The translations under genes and the position numbers were made by a program. Below the pieces are notes generated by a model. That model was given only the letters and a program-made list of their open reading frames with translations. It ran no database searches and was not told where the DNA came from. Shown one piece after another: positions 22,641-32,061 of a DNA stretch of 64,000 nucleotides. The number at the start of each line of letters is the position of its first letter. Within the stretch, counting starts at the first letter, position 1. Source of the DNA: Nitrincola sp. A-D6 (GTDB lineage Bacteria > Pseudomonadota > Gammaproteobacteria > Pseudomonadales > Balneatricaceae); contig NZ_JRLB01000010.1 in NCBI RefSeq assembly GCF_000764495.1, positions 17,814-81,813 on the forward strand. The letters run 5' to 3'.

Positions 22641-23914
22641 TCAGTTGCCCATCCTGCCAAATAATTTTGCCAAACGCGGGCGCAGCCAAACTTTCAAGGG
22701 TTCCAGAGTCAGATTCTCTACCAGTTCATTAACAAAGCCGAAGCTCAGCATTACCCGCGCCTCCGCTTCAGAAATACCGCGACTGGTCAGATAAAACAGT
22801 GCTTCATCGTTAAGCTGACTAACAGTTGCACCATGCGCACAACGCACATCATCGGCATAGATTTCCAGCTCAGGCTTGGTATTGATCTGGGCGCGGTCTG
22901 AAGTGAGCAGATTGCGGTTACTTAACTGCGCCAGGGTTTTCTGGGCATCCTTATGTATATGGATACGGCCATTAAAAACCGCTTTTGCGCTATCCGACAT
23001 CACCCCACGAAACACTTCCGTGGTAGTACAGTGGGGCACGCAGTGCTCGACATTGGTGTGGTAGTCAATGCGTTGATTATTGCGTGGCAGATAAATGCCG
23101 TTCAGCTGCAAATCAGAACCACAGCCCTGATGGAATACATGGTAATCAATGCGTTTCAGGCGGCTACCGGTTGCCAGCGTAAATCCCTGCATGCGCGAAT
23201 CTGCAGCCAGACTGACATGCACACCACCGGTATGCAGTGATTGTTCCGATTCCAGATTGATGCGGTGATGACTTAATGAAGCATTGGCTTTCAAAACCAG
23301 CTCAGTGGTGGCGTTTATCCAGCCTTTGTCCTGATCTCTCATGGTAAAGAAATGTTCCAGCACCTCGGCCTCAGCACCACTTTCCAACACTACCAGTAAA
23401 CGGGCATTTACCACTTCAGCCGAGAGGGTATCGGTTGCATGAACAATATATACCGGTTTATCCAACCGCTGATTAGCCTGCACATGCAGCAACACACCCT
23501 CGTCAAGCCAACTGCTATTGAGCGCTGCAAACAGGTGTTTGTGCTGATCGGCGATGCTATTCAGGTGTTCACGGATCACTGCTTGCTGTTCGCTACCTGC
23601 GGCGGAAAAACGCACCACTTCATCAGGCAGGCTTGAAGACAAACCCGCATCGAAGCGACCATTCACGAACACCAGGCGATAAGCATCCAATTCGATCAGC
23701 CATCAGTGGAGTCCAGTTTTGCCTGAGATGCCAACTGCCACTGCGCATTTTCAATCGGCAAAAGTGAAGTATAGCGCCAGGCCTCGGTTTTACGTGTCGG
23801 CCAGGGCAAATCCTGCCACAACTGACCGCCCTGTTCTCTGACCTGACCCAACCAGGCGGGAAACGGCTGTCCAGAAGCCAGCGATACGGCGTGTTGCTGA
23901 AACTCTGAAGTCAT
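22641..23914 (-). CDS. sufD: Fe-S cluster assembly protein SufD (frameshifted as sequenced)
   Basis: Component of the SufBC2D scaffold. The N-terminal WLGQVREQGGQLWQDLPWPTRKTEAWRYTSL (shortened: LPWPTRKTEAWRYTSL) is a SufD hallmark; the C-terminal beta-helix region includes DDVRCAHGATVSQLNDEALFYL in shortened form DDVRCAHGATVSQLN and the terminal helix LTSRGISEAEARVML. The frame breaks near 23697-23702, where STDG should continue LIELDAYRLVFVNG; one base is missing. Reconstructed length is about 424. The ATG at 23914 overlaps the sufC stop (TGATG). Confidence 0.92.
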
Positions 23915-24663
23915 CACGCCACCTCGTTTTCGAGCCAGCTGTAGCCCTTGGCTTCCAGCTCCAGCGCCAGTGACTTGTCACCCGATTTAACAATGCGGCC
24001 ATTGGCCAGTACATGCACATAATCCGGTACGATAAAATCCAGCAGGCGCTGATAGTGGGTCACAACAATAAAGCTGCGGTTCTCTGCACGCATGGCATTC
24101 ACACCACGTGCGACAACCTGCAGGGCATCAATATCCAGGCCTGAATCTGTTTCATCCAGGATGCACAATGACGGCTCCATCAACATCATCTGCATGATCT
24201 CGTTACGCTTCTTCTCGCCGCCGGAGAAGCCTTCATTGACGCCACGTTTGAGAAAGCTCTGATCCAGATCCACAGCCTTGCTGGCTTCTCGCGCCATCTT
24301 CATAAAGTCGATAGCTGACAGCTCTTCCTGCCCGGTATGTGCACGGCGAGCATCAACAGCGGCTTTGAGTAGCTCCATATTGCTGACGCCAGGAATTTCT
24401 ACCGGATACTGAAACGCCAGAAACAACCCTTCACGTGCCCTCACCTCAGGCTCAAGATCAAGCAAATTCATACCTTTAAAGCTGACACTCCCGGAGGTGG
24501 GCTCATAGCCAGGACGACCCGCCAGTACATTACCCAGCGTACTTTTACCGGCACCATTGGGGCCCATGATGGCGTGAATTTCACCCGGCTTCACCTCCAG
24601 CGACAATTCACGCAGGATGGCTTTATCTTCTATTGAGGCACACAGTTTACTGATATTTAACAT
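23914..24663 (-). CDS. sufC: Fe-S cluster assembly ATPase SufC
   Basis: Cytosolic ABC-type ATPase of the SufBC2D scaffold. Walker A is GPNGAGKSTLG, the signature motif is GFSGGEKKRNE and Walker B is LCILDETDSGLD. Length 249. The ATG at 24663 is chosen because GGAAG lies 6 bases upstream; an in-frame TTG 12 bases earlier is less likely. It lies between sufB and sufD in the usual order and overlaps sufD by one base. Confidence 0.95.
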   Translation of the reverse strand: MLNISKLCASIEDKAILRELSLEVKPGEIHAIMGPNGAGKSTLGNVLAGRPGYEPTSGSVSFKGMNLLDLEPEVRAREGLFLAFQYPVEIPGVSNMELLKAAVDARRAHTGQEELSAIDFMKMAREASKAVDLDQSFLKRGVNEGFSGGEKKRNEIMQMMLMEPSLCILDETDSGLDIDALQVVARGVNAMRAENRSFIVVTHYQRLLDFIVPDYVHVLANGRIVKSGDKSLALELEAKGYSWLENEVA

Positions 24664-24703
24664 AGTATCTTCCAAAACATTAACGTATACGGCTGAGAAT
24701 CGC

Positions 24704-26140
24704 TTAACCGACAGAACCTTCCAGGCTGACTTCCAAAAGCTTACCGGCTTCTACGGCAAACTCCATCGGCAACTGCTTGAACACCTCACGACAGAAGCCG
24801 TTAACGATCATTGACACCGCTTTTTCCGGATCCAGGCCACGCTGCTGACACAGGAACATCTGGTCATCACTCACTTTAGAGGTGGTAGCTTCATGTTCAA
24901 CGATGGCCGACGGGTGCGAGCTTTCTATATAAGGGAAAGTGTGCGCACCGCAACGATCACCAATCAGCAGTGAATCACACTGGGTATAATTACGCGCACC
25001 CGCCGCTGTTGGCCCCATACGTACCAGGCCACGGTAGGCATTCTGACTGTGACCGGCAGATATGCCTTTAGAAATAATGGTGGAACGGGTATTTTTACCC
25101 AGGTGGATCATCTTGGTACCGGTATCAGCCTGCTGATAATTATTGGTCAGCGCGACAGAGTAGAACTCACCAATGCTGTGATCACCCTTGAGGATACAGC
25201 TTGGGTATTTCCAGGTAACCGCCGAACCGGTTTCAACCTGAGTCCAGGAAATTTTGGCACGGGTATGACAGATGCCACGCTTGGTAACGAAGTTGTAAAT
25301 ACCGCCCTTGCCGTTCTCATCACCGGGATACCAGTTCTGCACGGTGGAATATTTGATTTCAGCATTATCCATCGCAACCAGCTCAACAACCGCCGCATGC
25401 AACTGATTTTCATCACGTTGAGGCGCTGTACAGCCTTCCAGATAGCTGACATGCGAGCCTTCCTCGGCAATAATCAGCGTACGCTCAAACTGCCCGGTGT
25501 TCATCTGGTTAATACGGAAATAGGTCGACAACTCCATCGGGCAACGTACGCCCTTGGGGATATACACAAAGGAGCCATCGGAGAACACCGCTGAGTTAAG
25601 CGCCGCATAATAGTTGTCACGCTGAGGCACCACCGAACCGATATACTTTTTCACCAGTTCAGGGTATTTGTGCACCGCCTCGCTGATGGGACAGAAAATC
25701 ACACCCGCTTCTTCCAGTTTTGCCCGGAAAGTGGTTACCACAGATACCGAGTCAAATACCGCATCCACAGCCACACCCGCCAGCATTTCCTGCTCGTGTA
25801 ACGGGATACCCAATTTATTGTAGGTCTCAATCAGATCCGGATCGACTTCGTCCAGACTCTGTGGCCGGTCAGCCAGGCTTTTTGGTGCGGAGAAATAGGA
25901 GATCGACTGAAAATCGATCGTCGGGTAGTGCACATGCGCCCACTCCGGCTCCTTCATAGTCAGCCAGGCACGGTAGGCCTTAAGCCGCCACTCCAACATC
26001 CACTCCGGCTCATTTTTTTTGCCAGAAATGAAGCGCACAACATCTTCATTCAAACCAGGAGGTAAGGTGTCAGACTCAACATCTGTATGAAAACCTGCTG
26101 CATACTCTTTCTTAATTAACTGCTCTACCTGTTCGGACAT
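24704..26140 (-). CDS. sufB: Fe-S cluster assembly scaffold SufB
   Basis: Core scaffold on which [4Fe-4S] clusters form. Hallmarks include YGAAGFH-like [15 protein letters not shown] near the N-terminus, [18 protein letters not shown], the conserved [20 protein letters not shown] cysteine region, and the C-terminal [20 protein letters not shown] segment. Length 478. The ATG at 26140 has GAGG 6-9 bases upstream; the earlier TTG at 26146 is disfavoured. It lies 28 bases after the iscS-like gene. Confidence 0.95.
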   Translation of the reverse strand: MSEQVEQLIKKEYAAGFHTDVESDTLPPGLNEDVVRFISGKKNEPEWMLEWRLKAYRAWLTMKEPEWAHVHYPTIDFQSISYFSAPKSLADRPQSLDEVDPDLIETYNKLGIPLHEQEMLAGVAVDAVFDSVSVVTTFRAKLEEAGVIFCPISEAVHKYPELVKKYIGSVVPQRDNYYAALNSAVFSDGSFVYIPKGVRCPMELSTYFRINQMNTGQFERTLIIAEEGSHVSYLEGCTAPQRDENQLHAAVVELVAMDNAEIKYSTVQNWYPGDENGKGGIYNFVTKRGICHTRAKISWTQVETGSAVTWKYPSCILKGDHSIGEFYSVALTNNYQQADTGTKMIHLGKNTRSTIISKGISAGHSQNAYRGLVRMGPTAAGARNYTQCDSLLIGDRCGAHTFPYIESSHPSAIVEHEATTSKVSDDQMFLCQQRGLDPEKAVSMIVNGFCREVFKQLPMEFAVEAGKLLEVSLEGSVG

Positions 26141-26168
26141 AACCAACCTCTATTCTCGCTAACCAGGG

Positions 26169-27326
26169 TCAGGCAGTGATACTGACCAATTTACTCACCA
26201 CCTGCCGGAAATGGGCAACGGCAAAATCAACTTCTTCTACTGTGGTGAAACGACCAAAGCTAATCCGCAGGGATGCATGTGCCAGCGCATTCGGCACACC
26301 TATTGCCTTCAACACATAACTGGGCTCCAGACTGGCAGACGTACAGGCCGAGCCTGTCGAGATAGCCAGATCTTTTAGCGCCATCAGCAACAACTCGCCA
26401 TCAGCTTGTTCTACGCCGAGATTCAGATTGCCAGCGACGCGTTGCGTTAATGAGCCATGCACATGGATTCCCGGCAGATCTCGGACCCCCTCAAGAAAGC
26501 GTGTCCGGATTCCTTGAATACGAGCGGACTCATCGGCCATCAACTCATTGGCCAGGCGAGCTGCCTCACCCATACCAACCAGCTGATGTGTTGCCAGCGT
26601 ACCCGAGCGCATCCCCCGCTCATGCCCACCACCGTGCATCTGCGCCTCTAACCGAACCCGAGGCTGTTGACGTACATACAAGGCACCCACACCCTTTGGA
26701 CCATAGAATTTGTGTGCTGAAAAGGACATCAGATCCACCGGCAACGCACTCAGATCGATGGGTAACTTACCCAGACTCTGCGCCGCATCAACATGAAACA
26801 ACACGCCATGTTCACGACAGATATTACCTATAGCGGCGATATCATTAATCGTGCCTATCTCGTTATTCACCTGCATCAGGCTGACCAACAGCGTATCTTC
26901 ACGGATAGCCGCAGCCACCTGATCCGGCTGAATCAAGCCGTCAGAATCAGGGGTTAACCAGGTAACTTCGTAACCCTCTGACTCCAACTGACGCAAGGTA
27001 TCGATAACGGCCTTATGCTCAATTACCGAACTGATCAGATGCTGCCCTTTACGCCGATGCTGATGCGCAGCCCCTTTCAAGGCCAGATTGTTGGATTCGG
27101 TTGCTCCCGAGGTCCAGACAATTTCACGCGGATCGGCACTAACCAACTCAGCAACCTGCTGACGCGCCGTTTCTACCGCCTCTTCAGCTTTCCAGCCGTA
27201 AATGTGAGACCGGGAAGCCGGATTGGCAAAATTTCCGTCCAACGTCAGGCAGGCCATCATTTTCTCGGCAACCCTGGGGTCAACCGGAGTTGAGGCTGCA
27301 TAATCAAGATATACCGGCTTTCTCAT
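26169..27326 (-). CDS. iscS: cysteine desulfurase, IscS/NifS family
   Basis: Group I PLP-dependent cysteine desulfurase of 385 residues. The N-terminus [19 protein letters not shown], the PLP-lysine segment [18 protein letters not shown] and the catalytic-cysteine loop [18 protein letters not shown] are diagnostic. It provides sulfur for Fe-S clusters and possibly tRNA thiolation. It lies between iscR and sufB with no iscU, hscBA or fdx nearby, so this operon pairs an Isc-type desulfurase with a Suf scaffold that also has its own SufS. The ATG at 27326 is preferred over an adjacent GTG at 27329. Confidence 0.92.
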   Translation of the reverse strand: MRKPVYLDYAASTPVDPRVAEKMMACLTLDGNFANPASRSHIYGWKAEEAVETARQQVAELVSADPREIVWTSGATESNNLALKGAAHQHRRKGQHLISSVIEHKAVIDTLRQLESEGYEVTWLTPDSDGLIQPDQVAAAIREDTLLVSLMQVNNEIGTINDIAAIGNICREHGVLFHVDAAQSLGKLPIDLSALPVDLMSFSAHKFYGPKGVGALYVRQQPRVRLEAQMHGGGHERGMRSGTLATHQLVGMGEAARLANELMADESARIQGIRTRFLEGVRDLPGIHVHGSLTQRVAGNLNLGVEQADGELLLMALKDLAISTGSACTSASLEPSYVLKAIGVPNALAHASLRISFGRFTTVEEVDFAVAHFRQVVSKLVSITA

Positions 27327-27352
27327 CACACCTTCACTGACACAAATTAAAT

Positions 27353-27838
27353 TCAGAGTCCGTTAGTTACATGAATATCACTGGCAATCATCTGCTCAGA
27401 ACGTCGACCATCCTGGCGCTGAGAAACATCTTTAACATCCTGACGCTCCACCAGATCAGCCAGCGTTATACCGTTCAAAAAAGTATGTATCTGATCACTC
27501 AGATCACACCACAGGTGATGGGTCAGACACACCTCACCAGACTGGCAGTCACCACGCTTATTGCAACCGGTAGCATCAACACTTTCATTTACCGCATCAA
27601 TCACTTCAGCTACATTAATTTCGCGCTGAGAGCGCTTTAGCTGATAGCCACCACCCGGCCCACGCACACTGCCGACAAGATCATTGCGTCTCAATTTAGC
27701 AAACAGCTGTTCCAGATATGACAGCGAAATACCCTGTCGCTCTGATATATCTGCCAAACTAATTGGTCCTTTACCTTCATGCAGAGCCAGATCCAGCATG
27801 GCTGTCACCGCATAACGTCCTTTCGTTGTTAACCGCAT
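27353..27838 (-). CDS. iscR: Fe-S cluster assembly transcriptional regulator IscR
   Basis: Rrf2-family DNA-binding regulator that senses [2Fe-2S] status and represses its own operon. The winged helix starts [19 protein letters not shown], with recognition helix [14 protein letters not shown] and wing [10 protein letters not shown]. Cluster ligands C92, C98, C104 and H107 are all present ([18 protein letters not shown]). Length 161 matches E. coli IscR (162). It is the first gene of the iscR-iscS-suf operon, with a promoter and a putative IscR box directly upstream. Confidence 0.96.
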   Translation of the reverse strand: MRLTTKGRYAVTAMLDLALHEGKGPISLADISERQGISLSYLEQLFAKLRRNDLVGSVRGPGGGYQLKRSQREINVAEVIDAVNESVDATGCNKRGDCQSGEVCLTHHLWCDLSDQIHTFLNGITLADLVERQDVKDVSQRQDGRRSEQMIASDIHVTNGL

Positions 27839-27870
27839 ATTTCACCTCACATCGCTTACATAATGTAGGG

Positions 27871-27899
27871 ATTATGCAAAAACCAACATAATTAGTCAA
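27871..27899 (-). promoter_or_regulatory. sigma-70 promoter of iscR-suf operon
   Basis: On the minus strand, TTGACT (27899-27894) is followed after exactly 17 bases by CATAAT (27876-27871). The hexamers match the sigma-70 consensus at 5/6 each. The -10 lies about 32 bases upstream of the iscR ATG. This is the only strong promoter-like sequence before iscR. Confidence 0.75.
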
Positions 27900-27903
27900 C
27901 TAT
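27880..27903 (-). promoter_or_regulatory. putative type 1 IscR-binding site
   Basis: The minus-strand sequence beginning ATAGTTGACTAATT at 27903 matches the left half of the E. coli type 1 IscR consensus (ATASYYGACTRWWW) at every position. The right half (ATGTTGG) matches only partly. It overlaps the -35 hexamer of the iscR promoter, so binding would block RNA polymerase, consistent with autorepression by holo-IscR. The match is by eye; no binding data. Confidence 0.5.
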
Positions 27904-27953
27904 ATATCCTACTATTTTACTCAAGATTTGGATCACCCTTACAAATTCACCGA

Positions 27954-28727
27954 TCAGGGTTTAGCATCCTCTTCCACCGCGCCTTCAAAATCTTCTTTTT
28001 TCAGCTCCGGCAGTTGCTCATCACAGTACTCTGGTCGCAGGTCACAGAGCACATTGCCCATCTTGTCCATACGCTTATCCATGGCTTGCAGATGATCCAG
28101 CATGCAGCCAATCGCATGAGCGACCGGATCAGAGACTTCATTACTGACGCCATAAGCATCAAAACCTACCTTATCGGCCATCTGCTGACGCTGCTCATCA
28201 CTGGCATCATCCTCTGCACGCCTGACAATACGCCCCGGTATACCCACCACGGTGGCACCCGCAGGCACCGCTTTGGTCACAACCGCATTGGAACCCACCT
28301 TAGCGCCTTCACCCACAGTAAATGGCCCAAGTATTTTAGCACCGGCACCCACGATGACATTATTTTCCAGGGTTGGATGACGCTTACCCTTATTCCAGCT
28401 GGTACCACCGAGCGTCACCCCCTGATAAAGCGTGACATCATCACCGACTTCCGCCGTTTCACCGATCACCACTCCCATACCGTGGTCAATAAAAAAGCGT
28501 CGGCCTATCTGAGCACCCGGATGTATCTCAATACCGGTAGTCCAGCGGGCAAAATTCGACACCATACGCGCCAGCCACTTGAAATTACGTCGCCACAAGG
28601 CATTGGCCACCCGATGCCACCAGACAGCATGTAAACCCGGGTAGTTAGTAATTACTTCCAGAAAATTACGCGCCGCCGGATCTCTGTCAAACACCGAGCG
28701 CACATCTTCCTTCAACCGCTCAAACAT
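27954..28727 (-). CDS. cysE: serine O-acetyltransferase CysE
   Basis: First step of cysteine synthesis from serine: acetyl-CoA plus serine to O-acetylserine. The left-handed beta-helix hexapeptide repeats are visible ([18 protein letters not shown] to [17 protein letters not shown]), including the catalytic HGMGVVIGE and the loop [14 protein letters not shown]. Length 257. The C-terminal tail ([18 protein letters not shown]) is acidic and variable. The ATG at 28727 lies inside the last codons of trmJ (8-base overlap). Position between trmJ and iscR links cysteine supply to the desulfurases downstream. Confidence 0.95.
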   Translation of the reverse strand: MFERLKEDVRSVFDRDPAARNFLEVITNYPGLHAVWWHRVANALWRRNFKWLARMVSNFARWTTGIEIHPGAQIGRRFFIDHGMGVVIGETAEVGDDVTLYQGVTLGGTSWNKGKRHPTLENNVIVGAGAKILGPFTVGEGAKVGSNAVVTKAVPAGATVVGIPGRIVRRAEDDASDEQRQQMADKVGFDAYGVSNEVSDPVAHAIGCMLDHLQAMDKRMDKMGNVLCDLRPEYCDEQLPELKKEDFEGAVEEDAKP

Positions 28728-29489
28728 CGTTAGTCTCCTCACCCGTTATGCGGGGCTGTCTTGCCAGCACCTTATCTATAGCACTCAGGAATCCACGCAT
28801 CACATTTACCTCTACCCTGTCCGGTACCGCGCGCAGAAACAGGCGGCGTAGCCGTGTCATTAACTGGCGCGGATTATCCGGATCGAGAAACTCCACCCCA
28901 ACCAGAGTTTTCTCCAGATGCTCAAACAACAACTCCGTCTCGCGCGCATCAGCCAGATCAATATCCCAGCTGGTACCCCATTGCGGTGATGGCCCACGCT
29001 CACCCTCGAGGCTGGCGATACGCAACTCGTAAGCAATCACCTGCACCGCCGCCGCCACATTCAACGAACTAAAGTCAGGGTTAGTCGGAATATGCACATG
29101 ATGGTGACAACGATGCAACTCATCATTAGTCAAACCCCGGTCTTCACGACCAAACAGAATGGCCATGCGTTTACCCGGCTGCAAGTCGCATGCCACCGAG
29201 GCCATTTGCCTAGCGTAATGACTGGCCAGGGGATGTGGCGCTCACGCGCACTGGTCCCCACCACAAGATGACAATCTTCCAACGCCTCTTCCAACGACTC
29301 AACAACCCTGGCTGAAGCCAGTAGATCCGTGGCCCCCGAGGCACGCGCATCCGCTTCAGGATCAGGAAAACGCTTAGGCGCAACCAGACACAGATCAGTC
29401 AACCCCATATTTTGCATGGCACGCGCCACCCCGCCGATATTGCCCGGGTGGGTGGTATGAATCATGACAATACGTATCTGGTCCAACAT
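28720..29489 (-). CDS. trmJ: tRNA (cytidine/uridine-2'-O-)-methyltransferase TrmJ (frameshifted as sequenced)
   Basis: SPOUT-family enzyme that 2'-O-methylates position 32 of certain tRNAs. N-terminal [21 protein letters not shown] and the knot motifs [15 protein letters not shown] and [17 protein letters not shown] are diagnostic. The frame changes near 29211 between VIT and [13 protein letters not shown], needing one base. The ATG at 29489 (MLDQIRIV) fits the family N-terminus. Reconstructed length is about 256. In relatives trmJ is divergent from suhB; here about 5 kb of accessory DNA lies between them. Confidence 0.92.
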
Positions 29490-29624
29490 AGCTCGACATT
29501 TCCAGCAAAAAAACAAGGCCGGTATAATAGCAGATAACGATTAGGTAAGTGCAGAGATGCTGACAGATGATCTGTTTATGCACGAAATGGGGAAAGTTTT
29601 GCAGTTCAAGGAGGCTGCCCCCTG

Positions 29625-30005
29625 CTATATGCTTTTCTTGGCAATATATCTGACATTCACCAAACCTTCGAAGTCGCTATCCTGTGTCCAGATAACGGCG
29701 GAATACTTTTGGCCTGTAGCGAAAATAATACTGTCAGCGAGGGGTAATTTGTGAAGAACACCAAATTTGGCAGCATCCATTGCGAGCTCTGAATCCAAAG
29801 GGATCACTTTGCCTTGCTTCATGTGAGCGGTAACAATCAGGGCGGCCTCTTCACCGCGCTGCCGCAGCACATTTTTAAAAACCTCTGTTATTGTGATACT
29901 GGGCACGAGCAGTTCAGATAACTCTTCAATAGGTTCGGCAAATACTGCTGAATTACTATCACCAGCAAAATACGACAACCAGGCAGACGAATCTACTACA
30001 TTCAT
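29625..30005 (-). CDS. PIN-domain toxin, VapC family
   Basis: Putative ribonuclease toxin of 126 residues. Acidic PIN residues are visible: D5 (NVVDSSAWLSYF), E41 region (SITITEVFKNVL), D in LPLADSIIFATG and D in WTQDSDFEGL. VapC toxins usually cleave tRNA or rRNA. It starts at ATG 30005, overlapping the AbrB-type antitoxin stop by 4 bases, a standard co-translated toxin-antitoxin layout. All four acidic positions are intact, so it appears functional. It is the first gene of the accessory island on the trmJ side. Confidence 0.9.
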   Translation of the reverse strand: MNVVDSSAWLSYFAGDSNSAVFAEPIEELSELLVPSITITEVFKNVLRQRGEEAALIVTAHMKQGKVIPLDSELAMDAAKFGVLHKLPLADSIIFATGQKYSAVIWTQDSDFEGLVNVRYIAKKSI

Positions 30006-30208
30006 ACCCGGTCTTCATCCCTGAGCACTGTCGTATCTATGCTGTTCAGAAAGCCCCTCAAGTCCTTCATAGGCTTAAGAGGAATCAATTCAATTCTCCC
30101 CTGATAAGACATGATCTGGAGTTTTTGGCCAGAAATAATCCCCATAGATTCACGAATTTCTTTAGGTATTACAATCTGATACTTCGGTGAAACTGTTACA
30201 GCTGTCAT
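30002..30208 (-). CDS. AbrB/MazE-type antitoxin, partner of the VapC-like toxin
   Basis: A 68-residue swapped-hairpin DNA-binding protein: VTVSPKYQIVIPKEIRESMGI is the AbrB motif (shortened: SPKYQIVIPKEIRE), followed by GQKLQIMSYQGRIELIP and a C-terminal tail (about 45-68) expected to wrap the toxin. The ATG at 30208 lies 31 bases from the putative -10. It overlaps the toxin by 4 bases. Autoregulation is likely through the repeated operator upstream. Confidence 0.9.
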   Translation of the reverse strand: MTAVTVSPKYQIVIPKEIRESMGIISGQKLQIMSYQGRIELIPLKPMKDLRGFLNSIDTTVLRDEDRV

Positions 30209-30216
30209 AATAGCAC

Positions 30217-30267
30217 CTATCGATACAAGATTGGTATTACGATAGCCCTATCGATATAGTCAGTCAA
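30217..30267 (-). promoter_or_regulatory. vapBC promoter with paired operator half-sites
   Basis: On the minus strand TTGACT (30267-30262), a 17-base spacer and TATCGT (30244-30239) form a plausible promoter. The 9-mer CTATCGATA occurs twice in the same orientation on the plus strand, at 30217-30225 and 30248-30256, exactly 31 bases apart (about three helical turns). One copy lies in the promoter spacer, the other between promoter and gene. Each core ATCGAT is itself palindromic. This arrangement suits cooperative binding by the AbrB-type antitoxin or the toxin-antitoxin complex. Confidence 0.6.
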
Positions 30268-30427
30268 GACACATAACATCGCTGTTGAATGGTAGCTTTG
30301 GATAGAGATAAAGGCGGGCCAACCCATATGAGCAAATACAATCACGCCGTCATAGAGGTTGTTGATGAAGCCTCGTGAAGCTGTCGTTGCGCTTCAGGAA
30401 GAAAAACGTCCCCGGGTTCCTCATTAG

Positions 30428-30691
30428 GCGGCGCCCGTCCGAAAACCAGCCTACGACATTAACCCTGTCACGCCCTCAAATGGATTGCATTTGAACATTA
30501 CTGATGGTGACAACAGCTTAAACTACGACCTCGCGATGCAGGTGATCGATTTTTTTCAACTGGAAAAAAACGAAGCCGTAAAAAATAAAAATGAGGTATT
30601 AGCAAGTGTTCGTCAATGGGAGTCTGTTGCCAAAAGCATTGGAATCAGACGAGGTGAGCAGCAATTGATGTCACCTGCATTTAATGTTTAA
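30428..30691 (+). pseudogene. remnant of a HipA-family kinase toxin (C-terminal fragment)
   Basis: An open frame of 87 codons reads KPAYDINPVTPSNGLHL, then NYDLAMQVIDFFQLEKNEA, and ends RRGEQQLMSPAFNV. This matches the last part of HipA-like serine/threonine kinases, where PAYDINPV is the conserved segment after the catalytic region. The kinase core and the N-terminal subdomain are absent, and a TAG at 30425 closes the frame upstream. The 150 bases before it hold no recognisable HipB or HipA sequence. It looks like a relic of a lost hipBA module in the island. Confidence 0.7.
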
Positions 30692-30745
30692 CGGGCCATC
30701 AGAACTGACAGTGCCGTGCGAGAGGAAGGCAACCAGATCCAGGGA

Positions 30746-31294
30746 TTAGTCAGAGGAGCTAGAATCGTCCTTTTTTATATTTTTGCTATTATGATTTATA
30801 TTCATCAGATAAACAGATGCTGCTAACGCTAAAACCGATAAAGCCAGATATATTGCATCCAATGGAGTGGAAAACCGGATATCCACTACTGCTCTGAAAA
30901 ATTCGATTATAACAGCAAGAATCACTACCCGTACGATCTTGTCCTTCAACTCATCAAATGTTTGGATATTGAAAGGATGAGCAATACCACTTTCTTCCGA
31001 TTCGTCAATCGGTGAAATAAAGAGCCTGTATGCTCCTGCACCAAATATAAGCAAAACTACTGCTACCAAATAGATATCAACAGCTAGAATTATATCGGTG
31101 ATAATAAATTCATGGATATCCTGACCGCCTTTTCCAATATAATACTCAAACGTCATCCTTGCTACCTTAAAAATATCCATGGTACCAACAATAAAAAGTA
31201 CCAGGGAACCTAGCAAGCTAGAAACAACCGCGATCAGAATCAAAAATCTTGAATTCCACAGTATTTTTTCGAGAATAGTTTCGAACTGCTTCAT
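30746..31294 (-). CDS. YqhA-family (UPF0114) inner-membrane protein
   Basis: Membrane protein of 182 residues with about four hydrophobic helices: near 13-35 (FLILIAVVSSLLGSLVLFIV), 65-90 (ILAVDIYLVAVVLLIFGAGA), 120-140 (IVRVVILAVIIEFFRAVV) and 145-165. The order and the central FISPID and FDELKDKIVRVVI segments resemble UPF0114/YqhA proteins, whose function is unknown. The ATG at 31294 has AAGGG about 10 bases upstream. The gene is AT-rich and lies within the accessory island, so it is probably acquired cargo. The assignment rests on pattern recognition. Confidence 0.7.
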   Translation of the reverse strand: MKQFETILEKILWNSRFLILIAVVSSLLGSLVLFIVGTMDIFKVARMTFEYYIGKGGQDIHEFIITDIILAVDIYLVAVVLLIFGAGAYRLFISPIDESEESGIAHPFNIQTFDELKDKIVRVVILAVIIEFFRAVVDIRFSTPLDAIYLALSVLALAASVYLMNINHNSKNIKKDDSSSSD

Positions 31295-31436
31295 CGTTAA
31301 CAACCCTTATAAACCTGGCAAAAAATACTCGAACATATGTTTCATAACAACAACGCACCACCTATACAGCGGCTATAGATAGAGCGACGCATCGGACTGT
31401 CGTTCTTTGGCTTAATTATCTCGATAAAGCTGGAAA

Positions 31437-31461
31437 GATCAAGGTGGCTGACCCCTTGATC
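31437..31461. repeat. 25-bp palindromic repeat, copy 1
   Basis: GATCAAGG and CCTTGATC form a perfect 8-base inverted repeat around a 9-base loop (TGGCTGACC). It lies 4 bases beyond the stop codon of brnA. The same core (CAAGGTGGCTGACCCCTTG) recurs in tandem at 32071 and 32103, so it is a dispersed element and not only a local terminator. There is no T-tract on either side. Confidence 0.75.
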
Positions 31462-31465
31462 TACA

Positions 31466-31735
31466 CTAATGTGCGCTGCCTGCGGCGTCACCATTCAGCG
31501 GCTTATTAGCAGCTTCTGCTTGAAGACGCTCAACCAGCCACACCTTAATAATTGATTGGCGTGTAACACCAATTCGCGCAGCTTCACGATCTAACGACTC
31601 TACAACCCATGCCGGAAAATCAACGTTAATTCGTTTTTGCTCTTGGTTTACTTGGCGAGCAGTGGTTAAATCGAGGTCATCAACAATATCATCTTGATCT
31701 TCCTCAAATTTTTCATCGAAGTTTTTAGCTTTCAT
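31466..31735 (-). CDS. brnA: BrnA-type antitoxin (ribbon-helix-helix)
   Basis: An 89-residue CopG-like antitoxin. The N-terminal KAKNFDEKFEEDQDDIVDDL is acidic; the ribbon-helix-helix domain follows (NQEQKRINVDFPAWVVESLD, then AARIGVTRQSIIKVWLVERL). NQEQKR.NVDFP and GVTRQS..K.W..ERL are recurrent in antitoxins paired with BrnT toxins. The ATG at 31735 overlaps the end of brnT by 11 bases, the standard brnT-brnA order. The antitoxin frame is intact although its toxin partner carries a nonsense codon. Confidence 0.88.
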   Translation of the reverse strand: MKAKNFDEKFEEDQDDIVDDLDLTTARQVNQEQKRINVDFPAWVVESLDREAARIGVTRQSIIKVWLVERLQAEAANKPLNGDAAGSAH

Positions 31736-31988
31736 AGAGCTCAACCTCCTTCTTGCGGGAGCGCCTGACTGAAATCAAACGTATACGACCTTCCCTATAG
31801 GTGACGACAGCTGACCAGTGTTTTTTACCAATCTTACCTATCAGCACGAACCTTGGCTCATCCTCTGATTTAGCACGGATTTCCAACAAGTATGGATCTC
31901 TTCACAGCGATTGAGCTGTAGCAAAATCAATGCCGTGCTTATCGAAATTAACCTGACTTTTGGTTTCGTCAAATTCAAACTCATCCAT
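31725..31988 (-). pseudogene. brnT: BrnT-family ribonuclease toxin, interrupted by in-frame TGA
   Basis: The frame from ATG 31988 reads DEFEFDETKSQVNFDKHGID, then FATAQSL, a TGA at 31904-31902 (codon 29), then RDPYLLEIRAKSEDEPRFVL, IGKIGKKHWSAVVTYREGRI, RLISVRRSRKKEVELYES and TAA. This is a full-length BrnT (87 codons) apart from the stop. The expected residue is probably Trp (TGG to TGA) or another aromatic before DP. The rest of the frame is open and conserved, so the mutation looks recent. No frameshift is involved, unlike most broken genes in this window. Loss of toxin activity with retention of antitoxin is the simplest reading. Confidence 0.85.
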
Positions 31989-32061
31989 GAGTATAAATTA
32001 TCCCTTTTTTACTCAATCCGCAAGAACGCTCTCTGCATTGGGTAGCGCTTTAAAAATCACC

